Source: Pyropia yezoensis (Eukaryota; Rhodophyta; Bangiophyceae; Bangiales; Bangiaceae). From it: a stretch of DNA of 64,000 nt. This document shows positions 40,199 to 50,100 of the stretch, one piece after another. The translations under genes were made by a program, and so were the position numbers. The notes beneath the pieces were generated by a model, which searched no databases, was not told the origin of the DNA, and saw only the letters and a program-made list of their open reading frames with translations. Position 1 is the first letter of the stretch. Each line of letters opens with the position of its first letter. The DNA lies in assembly GCA_009829735.1 (NCBI GenBank), contig CM020619.1, positions 15,505,816-15,569,815 of the forward strand, given 5' to 3'.

Positions 40199-42814
40199 CT
40201 ACCAGCGATCCCCTGCGCCGCCGCCCCCACGCCCGCCACCACGGCCACCACCCCTGCCGCCACCGAACTCTCCCGACCGCCCGCCACCACCGCTGCGGTA
40301 GCCGCCGCCGCCGCCGCCGCCGCCGCCGCTACGGTAGCCGCCACCTTCGCCCCCTTTACCCCCGCTGCGATAGCCACCGCCGCCGCCGCGGCCGCTGCGG
40401 TAACCGCCACCGCCACCGCCGCCACCGCTGCTGCGGTAGCCGCCACCGCCGCCGCCGCCGCCGCCGCGGTACCCCCCCCGGCCTCCGCCCCCCCCCCGGT
40501 AGCCACCGCCGCCGCCCCTAAAGCCGCCGCGCCCGCCCCCCCGGCCGCCGCCCCCACCCCGCCGCTCGTCGTTAAGGTGCGGCAGCTTGGTGGCAAGCGA
40601 AGCAGACAGCTCCGACGCCTCCCCCCGAGACGCCTCCTCTGCCGATGCGGCCGCCACCGCCCGGGCCGTGTCGGGCTTGACGTCCACCACCGCAGAGCGG
40701 CCATCGGCGGCAATGCGGATCATCCCCACCGTGGCGTCCAGGCCAGACGCCTCGGCAAGGCCCGCCACGTAGCGGAGCGCCGCGGCTGGGGACAGGTCCT
40801 CGCCGCCGCCGTTCACGAGCAGCGTCTTCATGTCACTCTCCCCGGACAACAAAGATCGCTCCACCATCCGCGTGCGGCGGCCAGCAACGGCCAGGCAGGC
40901 CGCAAACGCGGCGGCGGGGTCGTCGACCGACGCCATGAGGTCCTTGGCTGTTGGCAATAGGTGCTTGACGACCGACGCGTCCACGCCGCGAAGCGCCGAG
41001 GCGGCGGCGGTGGCCGCCGCCTCGAGTGCTGCCTCGGGGGCGGGGCTACCCGCCCGCTCAAACTTGATGCCACAGTCCCGCTCCAGCCGCCGAAGCGACC
41101 CGCCATCGCGATCCGAGTACATGACCACCGCCACCCCCGATGCGCCCGCGCGGCCAGTGCGGCCCGCACGGTGCACATAGGCCTCTGCGTCATTGGGCAC
41201 CCGGTACTGGACAACGACGGCCACGTTGGAGATGTCCAGCCCGCGGGCGGCCACGTCGGTGGCCACCAGCACGGCGAAACGGCCCGAGCGGAACTGCGCA
41301 AGTGTCGTCTCGCGCTGCTTTTGGGTCACATCCCCGTGGAGGACAGCGGCACCGCAGCCTTCAAGGGCACCACTCGTGGCGAGCTCGTCGCACTCGCGCT
41401 TGGTCTCGGCAAAGACAATCGCGCGCCCGCCGCCGACGCCGTCGCCGTACACGGCCAGGATGTCGGCGAGGAGGCTCGCCCGCGCCGACTCCCGCTCAGG
41501 CACCTTGACCGCGTAGTGCTTGACGGTGGTGGCGGTCATGTCGCCACGGCCAATCGAATCGAACGACACCACGTCGCTCTTTTGGTGCTGCGACGCAAGG
41601 CGCTTCACCCACGACGGTACCGTTGCAGAAAAGAGGACGATCTGTCGTTCCTCGGGCGGCAGCACAAAGCTGCTAAACAGGTGCTCCACGTCCTCGGCAA
41701 AGCCCATGGACAGCATCTCGTCCGCCTCGTCAAGCACCGCAAACCGCACCGACGACAGGTCGAGGATGCGGCGGTCCAGGAGGTCCATCAACCTACCCGG
41801 CGTGCCAACCACCACGTCCACCCCGCGGCGGAGGGCGCCCTCCTGCGGCCCGTACGCAGAGCCACCGTAAAAGCACTCGACCGACACGCGGAGCGGGGCG
41901 CCCGTGAGGGCCATCTCCCGCGCCACCTGCTTGGCCAGCTCCCGCGTCGGCGCGAGCACCAGCGCCAACGGCGCGCGGGAGCGGGTGCCGCCCTTGGCCG
42001 CCGCCGCCTTGGCCGCCGCAAGCCGCTCCAGCAGCGGCAACGCAAACGCAAGTGTCTTGCCCGTGCCCGTGCGGGAGCGCGCAATCATGTCCTTACCCTC
42101 AAAGAGGGTGTCAAACGTCCCCGCCTGCACCTCGGTCATGCGCGTAATGCCGCGCGCCTCGAGCGCTGCCACCACCGACGGGGTGATGCGGAAGTTGGAC
42201 AGCAGCAAGGGGTCCGCGGCAGGGGCGTCGTCGGCGGCCGCGTCACCGCCCGCGTCGTCCGCAGCAGTGGCAGTGACGGCCTGTGGGGATGCCCCGCGCT
42301 TACGGGTGGCCCGCGCCGGCACCGCGGCCGCCGCGTCGTCAATGGGCGTGTCGACGGTCCCGCTCCCCCCACCGTCCTCTTGGCCGAGCGCCTCGGCATA
42401 CGCCCCCCCCGCCACGTCCCCATCCCCAGCGGGAACCGACGCCGCCGCCTCCACCACCACCCCCTCGGCGGGGGCGTCGCCCTTGACCGACGCCTGCGGC
42501 GCGGCCGCCGACGCCGACGACGCGGTGCGGCGGGCGGCAGCGGTGGCGACCGTCAGGGAGGCCCCCGCCCAGCGGGTGTCCCGGGAGCCCAGCCGCGACG
42601 CAGTCCCCGTCGACAGGCAGTGGGCCAGCCGGTACGGCGCCACCGGCGCGGGGCCGAGGCTGAGGCACGCGGGCAGGCCTCCACCAGCACCGCCACCCGC
42701 GACGGTGGCCAGGGATAGCCGCGGCGCGGCGCCGCCCACAAAGCCGGGCGCGGCTGCCGACGACGCCCCCCCACGCGCCATGCTGATCAAGCGGGTGAGC
42801 GTTGCGCGCCTCAT
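40199..42814 (-). CDS. DEAD-box RNA helicase, RH3/DDX21 type, organelle-targeted
   Basis: ATP-dependent RNA helicase. Motifs in order: TEVQAGTFDTL (Q), ARSRTGTGKT (I), LAPTRELAKQ (Ia), GTPGRLMDL (Ib), LDEADEML (II), FSATVPS (III), IVFAETKREC (IV), VATDVAARGLDI (V), YVHRAGRTGRAG (VI). After the core comes a GUCT-like region (KTLLVNGGGEDLSPAAALRY to AVVDVKPDTARA), typical of the DDX21/RH3/RH7 branch, and a C-terminal Gly/Arg/Tyr repeat (GGYRGGGG, GGGYRSGG). The ATG at 42814 (MRRATLTRLISMARGG) begins an Arg/Ser/Ala-rich, acid-free leader of about 90 residues, so plastid or mitochondrial import is inferred. Plant RH3 acts in plastid intron splicing and ribosome assembly. 871 aa. Divergent from the next helicase. 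Confidence 0.93.
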   Translation of the reverse strand: MRRATLTRLISMARGGASSAAAPGFVGGAAPRLSLATVAGGGAGGGLPACLSLGPAPVAPYRLAHCLSTGTASRLGSRDTRWAGASLTVATAAARRTASSASAAAPQASVKGDAPAEGVVVEAAASVPAGDGDVAGGAYAEALGQEDGGGSGTVDTPIDDAAAAVPARATRKRGASPQAVTATAADDAGGDAAADDAPAADPLLLSNFRITPSVVAALEARGITRMTEVQAGTFDTLFEGKDMIARSRTGTGKTLAFALPLLERLAAAKAAAAKGGTRSRAPLALVLAPTRELAKQVAREMALTGAPLRVSVECFYGGSAYGPQEGALRRGVDVVVGTPGRLMDLLDRRILDLSSVRFAVLDEADEMLSMGFAEDVEHLFSSFVLPPEERQIVLFSATVPSWVKRLASQHQKSDVVSFDSIGRGDMTATTVKHYAVKVPERESARASLLADILAVYGDGVGGGRAIVFAETKRECDELATSGALEGCGAAVLHGDVTQKQRETTLAQFRSGRFAVLVATDVAARGLDISNVAVVVQYRVPNDAEAYVHRAGRTGRAGASGVAVVMYSDRDGGSLRRLERDCGIKFERAGSPAPEAALEAAATAAASALRGVDASVVKHLLPTAKDLMASVDDPAAAFAACLAVAGRRTRMVERSLLSGESDMKTLLVNGGGEDLSPAAALRYVAGLAEASGLDATVGMIRIAADGRSAVVDVKPDTARAVAAASAEEASRGEASELSASLATKLPHLNDERRGGGGGRGGGRGGFRGGGGGYRGGGGGRGGYRGGGGGGGGGYRSSGGGGGGGGYRSGRGGGGGYRSGGKGGEGGGYRSGGGGGGGGGYRSGGGGRSGEFGGGRGGGRGGGRGGGGAGDRW

Positions 42815-43640
42815 GTGGGCCACGGGGCGGCGGCGCCGCCGCGGAGGCGGGCGTGCGAGGCCACGACGGGGGGAGGTGGAGGCGAATGGGGGGGAGGGAA
42901 GGAACTGCAAACAGACAACTGCGTGTTGCCAGGCTCAATGACAGGCCAAGAAAAACAGAGCGTGACGCAGGAGGGAAACGACGCCCGACGCCGTGGACGG
43001 CCGGCAGACGCGCGTCAGACGGAGTTGCACCGTGGAGCGCCCAAGGAGGGTCACGGGCACCGCGCGGTGTCCGTCGCAAAGTCCGGGGGGCGACGACGGT
43101 GAAATGTGGACATTCAGTGGGCGCGGGGTTTGATCCGGCGAGCACCAATCACCTGTGGGCGTGCTGAAACGTTCATGTTGGTGACGACGCCGTCTACCAC
43201 ACACAGATTTTCGAAGGAGTCGCCCACTTTCCACCATTCAAGTGGCAGCTCAAAGCTCCACATTGCTGAAAAGAGATAAAGAAGTCAATGTAGATGTCAG
43301 TGAGGCTGGTCGTTGCGAATCCGCCGGCGGGGTCGGCGAAATTGGACGCAGCCAGATTTTTTTCCCGTTGACCATCGATTCGGCGGACGTCGCCACCGAT
43401 CTCGGCCACCTGTTTCCTTGGCCAACGTCGCCACCCTCCTTGCCTGGTGTTCTTGACCGTGTGGCCCCGCCGCACACAGCCGCCCCCTGCTTCTTTGTCT
43501 GACGCCACTGTGCGGCTCCACCGGCGGGCCATCATCCTTGGGGTTGCGCAGCAGCACGGGCTCTGGTGGGTGCCATTTCCCTTTCACCCCCGCCTCTCCC
43601 CCACCCCCCGCCCCCCCCCTCCCCCACCCTCACGGCCACC
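42815..43640. promoter_or_regulatory. Divergent promoter between two helicase genes
   Basis: 826 bp between the starts of the two DEAD-box genes, so a shared bidirectional promoter is likely. The middle (43200-43400) is clearly less GC-rich than the flanks, and a pyrimidine-rich block precedes the + gene. No other gene is supported. Confidence 0.5.
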
Positions 43641-46019
43641 ATGACACCGCCATCCAGCACAGCGCCAGCCGCCGCCTTTCTCCCCCCTGCCCCTCTTCCC
43701 CCTGCGGGCACCGGTGCCGCCACCGTGGGCGCCTTTGCGCCCGCTGCCCGGTCGGCGGCCTCTGCACGCGGCGCCGCCGTGTCGACGCCTGCCGGCCGCC
43801 GTCGGGTGCGATGCGGGCCCGCGGCGGCCGGCAGCGGGCGTGCCGCTGTCCTGTCGTTGGCCGTCGTTGGCAGCGGTGGCAGCGGCGGTGGGGACGCGCC
43901 TCCACTGGGGGCGGTCGCGGCGGGGGAGGCACAGGCGGCGGGGGTGGCCGCGGCGGACGGGTGGTCTGCTGCGGCTGCAGACGTGCCCGACGCGTCTGGC
44001 TGGGTGGACGCTCCTGACACAGACGACGATGGGGGTGTCGGCGGCGGCTGGGCTGAAGAGGAGGAGGTGGACGTTCCTGGTCTGGCCGCCGACGGCGGCG
44101 ACTGGGCCGACGACGACGGCTCGTACGTGGCCGACGCCGGTGCCGATGCCGAGCTTTTTAAGGACGACGAGGACGACCACTTGGACGACGCAGACGCGTT
44201 TGCGCCACCGGTGGACACGGCCGCCCCCTCCCCCTTTTCTGGGGGCGTGCGGTCCGACGGCCCCGCGGGCCTCGACGGGGCGTCGGCAGCCGCTGCGGCC
44301 GCCGAGCTGGTCGGCACCGTCTCGGGGTCGACGAGCGTCCTTGGGGTGACCAACGCGCCCGGCTTTTTTGGGGGTACCGGCTTTGGCTCCCTCGGCGTCA
44401 GCCCCGCCATGACCGCCGCGCTCGCCGCGGCGGGCATCACCCGTCCGACGGCGGTGCAGTCCAGGGGCATCCCAGCCATTGCCGGGGGGGTCCACGTTGT
44501 GCTCGGCGCCGCGACGGGGTCGGGCAAAACGCTCGCCTACCTGGTGCCCGTCATCGAGGCGCTCAAGGCCGAAGAGGCACTGGGCGCCGAGGCGGCCGCT
44601 ACCGCCGCCGCCGCTGAAGAAGCCGACGCGGCGGATGGGTCGTCGTCGTCTGTGGCCGCGGCGGCGGCGGCAGTGGCGACGGCGGCGGGAGGCGCGCTGC
44701 GCGCGCCCCATCGGCCGCGGGCGGTGGTGCTGGCGCCCACCCGGGAGCTGGCGGAGCAGGTGCTGGCGGTGGCCAAGGCGCTGGCGCACGGCGTCAAGTT
44801 CCGGGTGGTGGGTGCGATTGGCGGCGGGGGCGGCAGCCTGCGGCGGCAAACCGAGGCGCTCGCCCGCGCGCCGGTGGACGTGCTGGTGGCCACCACCGGG
44901 CGGCTGCTGCAGCTGATTGAGTCGCGAGCGGTGGACCTGCGGTACGTCCGCCACGTGGTGGTGGACGAGGTGGACACGCTGCTGGACGCGGGCTTTGAGC
45001 CAGACCTCCGCCGCGTGTGGACGGCCGTACACCGGGGGCGGCCGTCGCGGGCAGAGGCGGTCGCGGCGGCGGCCGCCGGGGAGGGCCCTGCCGACCCGTC
45101 GGCGCTGCCGCCCGCGCCACAGCTCGTTGCCGTTGGAGCCACCCACCCCCGCACCGTGGAGGCCCTGTACGATGACCTCTTCCCCGGCGCGCGGCGGGTC
45201 GAGGCGGACCTCCACCGCCCCCCCCCGGGGCTGACCCAGCGGTTTATCCCCGTCGCGGCGGGGGGCAAGGTCGCGGAGCTCACCGCCCTCCTCGGCGAGG
45301 CGTCGACCGAGGGCCTCCTCCGGGGCGGCCGCGTCATGGTCTTTACCAACACCGTCGACTCTTGCCGGTGGGTGGACCACTTCCTCGTCGAGCGGGGCTA
45401 TACCACCAGCTGCGTCCACGGGTCGATGCCGCCCCCCCGCCGTGACGCGGCGTACGATGCGTTCCGTGGCGGCCGCACGCAGCTGCTGGTCGCGACCGAC
45501 GTGGCCGCCCGGGGGCTGGACAACCTGGCGGTGGACCACGTCATCCTGTTTGACTTTCCCGCCTCAGCGGTCGAGTACCTGCACCGGGCGGGGCGGACGG
45601 CGCGGGCGGGCGCCCGCGGGCGGGTGACCTCCCTCGTGACCCGCCACGACGGGCGGCTGGCGGCGGCGATCGAGGCGGCCGCACGGGGGCGCACAGACGC
45701 CCTTGAGGGCGCCCGCGCCGCGCGGGAGGCCGAGGCGGGCGCCAAGCGTGACCGCGCCACCGCCTCGCGGCTGCACCGGGAGCGGGTGGCGGCGGTGGCC
45801 GCCGAGGCGGCGGGCGGGCCATCGGCCGCAGGGGGGCGGTCGTCGGGCCGCGGCGGCCGGGGGCGGGGGCGGGATGGTGGGGGACGCGGGGGGGGGGCGG
45901 CCGCGGCGGCCGCGGTGGCCGCGGCGGGAGGGGTGGGGGGGGCGGCGCCACCCGTGGGGGGGGGCGTGGCGGCCGCTGGGCGGCGGGCGCCACGGGCGTC
46001 GACGGGCCCGACGCGATGA
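43641..46019 (+). CDS. DEAD-box RNA helicase, RH39/DDX28-like
   Basis: Start ATG 43641 in a strong context (GCCACCATGA). 792 aa: an N-terminal leader of Ala/Pro with few acids, an acidic linker (DDDGGVGGG, KDDEDDHLDD), then the helicase core. Motifs: RPTAVQSRGIPAI (Q), GAATGSGKTLAYLVP (I), LAPTRELAEQ (Ia), ATTGRLLQL (Ib), DEVDTLLDAGFEPDLR (II), VAVGATHP (III), RVMVFTNTVDS (IV), VATDVAARGLDN (V), YLHRAGRTARAG (VI). Motif II is DEVD and motif III GAT rather than DEAD/SAT, like the organellar RH39/DDX28 group that works on large-subunit rRNA. The overall order and TLLD after motif II support this. The C-terminus is Gly/Arg-rich. Organelle targeting is inferred from the leader. Confidence 0.88.
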   Translation: MTPPSSTAPAAAFLPPAPLPPAGTGAATVGAFAPAARSAASARGAAVSTPAGRRRVRCGPAAAGSGRAAVLSLAVVGSGGSGGGDAPPLGAVAAGEAQAAGVAAADGWSAAAADVPDASGWVDAPDTDDDGGVGGGWAEEEEVDVPGLAADGGDWADDDGSYVADAGADAELFKDDEDDHLDDADAFAPPVDTAAPSPFSGGVRSDGPAGLDGASAAAAAAELVGTVSGSTSVLGVTNAPGFFGGTGFGSLGVSPAMTAALAAAGITRPTAVQSRGIPAIAGGVHVVLGAATGSGKTLAYLVPVIEALKAEEALGAEAAATAAAAEEADAADGSSSSVAAAAAAVATAAGGALRAPHRPRAVVLAPTRELAEQVLAVAKALAHGVKFRVVGAIGGGGGSLRRQTEALARAPVDVLVATTGRLLQLIESRAVDLRYVRHVVVDEVDTLLDAGFEPDLRRVWTAVHRGRPSRAEAVAAAAAGEGPADPSALPPAPQLVAVGATHPRTVEALYDDLFPGARRVEADLHRPPPGLTQRFIPVAAGGKVAELTALLGEASTEGLLRGGRVMVFTNTVDSCRWVDHFLVERGYTTSCVHGSMPPPRRDAAYDAFRGGRTQLLVATDVAARGLDNLAVDHVILFDFPASAVEYLHRAGRTARAGARGRVTSLVTRHDGRLAAAIEAAARGRTDALEGARAAREAEAGAKRDRATASRLHRERVAAVAAEAAGGPSAAGGRSSGRGGRGRGRDGGGRGGGAAAAAAVAAAGGVGGAAPPVGGGVAAAGRRAPRASTGPTR

Positions 46020-46608
46020 CGGCGGGCTCGTACGCCGGCACGACGGCGGCGGCGTGGGTGGCATCGCCTGTCAGGGATGGGGGCGGGGGGGACGGCCGCC
46101 CGTCGGGGGGTTGGGGTCGTGGTGGCGGTGGACGGGGGGGGGGCGTGGCCGGGGCGGCCGGGGGGGGGGGCGCGGCCGGGGCGGGGGGGGGCGAGGAGGG
46201 GGGGGCTCGTACTAGCGCCGGCGCCGTTATGGAGCTCTTTGTTGGTCCGGCGGGAGTAAAAGACTAAAGATCACAGTCTGCCCAGTTTCTCTTTGGCCTT
46301 GCATCTGGTCATGCTGAAAAGGTCAAGGCCACTGTGCGCAGTCAGATGTGCGGCAGGGGGCGGCGGCTGTGGGGCTGTTGGCGAGTGGCCTTCCTCGCCA
46401 GCCGTTGTGGTGTGGGCTCGCGAGTACCACCGCCAATGGGCCTTGCGGCAGCCGTTCTTTGCCTTCAAAGCACTTGAGCACACGCAAGGGGATATCGCTC
46501 TCCTGGTTGACTGTTGTGTTGCTCGCCAGTGTTACCAGGTGTTCGTACGCCGTACCAGAGAGAAGAGAGTAACGCACCGTAGGTGAAGCGCAGGTAGAGG
46601 GTGGCGAC
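46020..46608. other. Spacer between helicase 3' end and tRNA
   Basis: Begins with a G-rich continuation of the helicase's Gly/Arg repeat (to about 46200), then more mixed sequence. No gene. The Pol III terminator of the tRNA lies at its right end. Confidence 0.45.
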
Positions 46609-46612
46609 AAAA
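46609..46612 (-). terminator. Pol III terminator of tRNA-Asn
   Basis: TTTT on the tRNA strand, starting 6 bp after the last tRNA base. Confidence 0.8.
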
Positions 46613-46617
46613 GATAT

Positions 46618-46691
46618 CGCTCCGGGTGAGACTTGAACTCACGATTTTCAGATTAACAATCTGACGCTTTAACCAACTAAGCCACCAGAGC
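46618..46691 (-). tRNA. tRNA-Asn (anticodon GTT)
   Basis: 74 nt, no intron. Acceptor stem GCTCTGG pairs with CCGGAGC (one G-T pair), discriminator base G, no encoded CCA. D arm GCTTAGTTGGTTAAAGC. Anticodon stem TCAGA/TCTGA around loop TTGTTAA gives GTT, decoding Asn codons AAC and AAU. T arm GTGAG-TTCAAGT-CTCAC. A box (TGGCTTAGTTGG) and B box (GTTCAAGTC) are present, so it is a nuclear Pol III gene. It lies between two protein genes, antisense to both. Confidence 0.97.
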
Positions 46692-47183
46692 CGAGACAGG
46701 ATACAGTGGGGTGATGAAACAACGTCATATTCTGTAGCAAAACGTACTGGTCAGTTGTCGTTTGTGGTCTTGCCGAGGTTCGCTCTTTCAGGGCACTATT
46801 CTAACAAATTGTTCATAAAAGCTGCGCTGACTCCTCCGTAATTCATCGTGAAAGCTCAATATTTAGCTCGTTCATGTTTGCTGCCGCCGGCGTCCCCACA
46901 GCCCGTCCGACCTTCTGCGCTGCTCGGACGCGGGACTGGGTCACGGAAGTCGGCCGAGTCGTCTACGAAGGATCCTCCCCCACCCACAGCATTTTGCGCC
47001 CTCTGCGGCATCTCGCTCCTGCGACGACGCCCGTCCTTTGCTACTGCTCCCCTCTGCGGCCACCCCTCCCAGCCGCTGGCGCCTCGCCTCTCCCTCTTCC
47101 CCCCCTCTGCCTGCTCCTTCCGAGCACGCCCTGGTTTCCACCACTCCACCTCTTGCCCCCTTCCCGCTGCTTCCTGCGGCGTC
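46692..47183. promoter_or_regulatory. Upstream region of DBP10-like gene
   Basis: 492 bp between the tRNA 5' end and the helicase ATG. The first part (46700-46870) is AT-richer than anything nearby. The part close to the ATG is pyrimidine-rich. The helicase frame is open upstream of its ATG, but that stretch (PPASPQPVRPSALLGRG) is unconserved. Confidence 0.45.
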
Positions 47184-50100
47184 ATGGACATGGACCTGGA
47201 CGCTGACGCCGGTGGCTTTCCCACCGTGGACGAGACCGCCCCCGACGGCTTCCCCGCCGTCGACCTGGACCAGCTCTTCACCGCCGCCCGGCGGGTGCCG
47301 CGGGGGCGTGCCGCCCGCCGGCCCGACCCGGCCGCCGCCGGCGCGGCCAGCCGCGACGGCGACGGTGACGGAGGGGACGAGGATGGCGATGGGGACGGTG
47401 CGGGCGTTAGCGCAGCGACCGCCCACCTTGACGGCCTCGTCCACTTTTCTTCCGACGAGGAGGAGGGGGCAGACGCGACCGGCGGGCGCGGCTGGAAGGC
47501 CGGGGCGGCCCGCAAAAAGGCGGCCGCCGCCGCCACCGCCGTTGGTGGCGCCCCCCCCCCCCCCACCCCGGCGGCGGCCAAACCCCCCCGCGCGGGCTCC
47601 TTTGAGGCGCTCGGCCTGGACCCACGCCTCGTCACCGCCCTCCACCGCCGGGGCTACCGCTTCCCCACCCCCGTCCAGCGGCGGGTCATCCCTGCGGTGC
47701 TCGCCGGCGGGGACGTTGTGGCCATGGCACGCACCGGGTCGGGCAAGACGGCCGCCTTCCTCGCGCCGCTCCTTCACCGGCTGGCCGCCGAGGGCGGGGT
47801 CGCCGCCGCCGCCGACGGCCGCGGCGCGGGGGTGCCCGCCGGCGCGGCGGGCCCCGCGGCGCTGGTGCTGTCGCCCACCCGGGAGCTGGCGCTCCAGACG
47901 TTCCGCTTTGCGGGCGAGTACGCCCGCAACCTCCCCGCCGGCCGCACCGCCGCGTCGGTGGTGGTGGGTGGGGAGCCGCTGGGCGCCCAGTTTGCCGCCC
48001 TCTCCGCGTCGCCGCCGCTGCTCATCTCCACGCCGGGGCGGCTGCTGCAGCTGGCGGCCGAGATGAAGGGGCGCTTCACCCTTGGGCGGGTGGGGGTGCT
48101 GGTGCTCGACGAGGCAGACCGGCTGTTTGAGCCGGCGCTCGCCGCCGAGACGGGCGCGCTGCTGGCGCTGGCGTCGGCGGCGGGCCGACAGACGCTGCTC
48201 GTGTCGGCAACCATGCCGCGGGCAATGGCGGAGTTTGCCCGCACCCGCCTGCGTGCCGACGCGGCGACGGTGGTGCGGCTCGACGCGGAGCGGTCGCTGT
48301 CGCCCCTGCTGGCCGTCGGCTGGTACCTGGTGCGCCCGGATGAGCGGATGGCCGCGCTGGCGTTTCTCCTCCGCCAGCTCCTCGACGATGAGGGCAACCC
48401 CGCCGGCGATGACGGCCAGTGCCCGCCTGCGGGGGGGTCCCGCCGCTCTCGCCGCGGCGGCGGCGGAGGCGGCGACGGCGGCGGCGGCGGCGGTCCCCCC
48501 AGTGGCGGCGGCGGCGGCGGCCCGTCGGTGGTGGTCTTTGCGGCCACCCGCCACCGGGTGGAGGAGGTGCTGGCGATTGCCTCTGCGGCGCACCTGGTGC
48601 CGCTGTCTGCCCCCGCCGTGGCGGTGCACGGGCAGATGGACCAGGCGGCACGGTCCGCGGCGATGGCCGCCTTTCGCCGCCGCGAGTCGCGGCTACTCAT
48701 TGTGACAGACGTGGCCGCCCGCGGGCTGGACCTCCCCCACCTCGACGCGGTCGTGCACGCCGACTACCCGCCGGCGCCCAAGCTGTTTGTCCACCGCTCG
48801 GGGCGCGTCGCACGGGCGGGCCGCCCGGGCGTGTGCCACGCGCTCGTCACCCCCGCCGAGCTCCCCTACGTCCTCGACACATGCCTCTTCCTGTCGCGCC
48901 CGCCCGTCATGGCCGGCGCGGCGGGTGCCGCCGCCGCCGCCGCGGGCACCGGCGGCGGCGACGGCGGCGACGCGCCCGCGCCCCCCATCCCCGCCGGCGC
49001 GCTGGGCCTGTCCACCCCTGTTGGTGGCGCCGCCGCGCTGGCCTCCTCCTTTGCCTTCGGAGCGCTCCCCGGCGCGGCGGTCGACGCCGAAGCGGCCGCG
49101 CTGGCCGCCGCGGCGGGCGCCTCGTCGGGGGCGGGGGCGGACCTGGCGGGCCTGGCCAAGGCGGCGGCCAACGCGCACGGGCTGTACGTCAAGACGCGGC
49201 CCGCGCCGTCAGGGGCGTCGGTGGCGCGGGCCAAGGCGCTGCTGTCCTCCTCCCCCGGGGGGGGGCGGGGGGGCGGCGGCGGGGGGGGGGGGGTGGCCGC
49301 CGCCGCGGGCGTCCCCGCCGCCGCGGCGGGGGGGGCGCTGGGCCTGGCCGTCCACCCGTGGTGGGCGCACCTGGCCGAGGACGCGGGCGTTCGCGCCGCG
49401 ACCTCCGCCGCCGCCGCCGCGGCGGCCGCCGCCAACGGGACGGTAGTGGGCGGGACGGCGGCGGGTGGGCAGCCCGCCGGGCGGCCGCCCCCCGCCTTGG
49501 GCGGCGGCGGCGTTGGCGGCTCGGTGGCGCCCTACACTATCTCGGCGGCGACGGTGCGCGGGTGGCGGCCGCGGGACTCGGTGGTGGTGACGCCCGCCGC
49601 GCTGGCCGCCGGCGTCCGCCGGTCGCGGACCGCCGCGGCGGCCGTGGCCGCCGCCGCCGCCGCCGCCGACGCGGCGGGCGCAGACGCGCCGCTGGCGGTC
49701 GGCGCCGACGGGGTGGCCGCCCTGGCCGCCGCCGCCGCCGCGGGGGGGCGCGGCGACGGTGGCGGCCGCCGGGGGCGGCGGCGGCGGGGCAAGGCCGCCG
49801 CCGGCGGGGACACGGACGCCCCAATGGCGGCGGGCGGAGGCGGGGGGGGTGAGGGTGGCGGCGGGGTGGCGGCCGCCCGTCGGGCGGCGGCGGCTGAGGA
49901 CCGCTCCCGCTTCTTCCTTGCCGCCTCCCCCGGGGCGGTGGCGGCGCTTGCCGACACGGCCTATGCCGTGTCGTCGGGGGGCGCTATGGGCGCCACCCCC
50001 GCCGGCGGCAGCCGCGCCTTTCGTCGGTCGGGCAGCGGCCCCGCGGGGGGGGCGGCGCCGATGGACATTGCGGCGCTGGCCGCGGCGGTGGGCGACGCGA

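Noticed and set aside
41000-42718. Long + strand frame antisense to the RH3-like helicase
   Set aside because: All helicase motifs are on the - strand; the + frame is Arg/His-rich shadow sequence.
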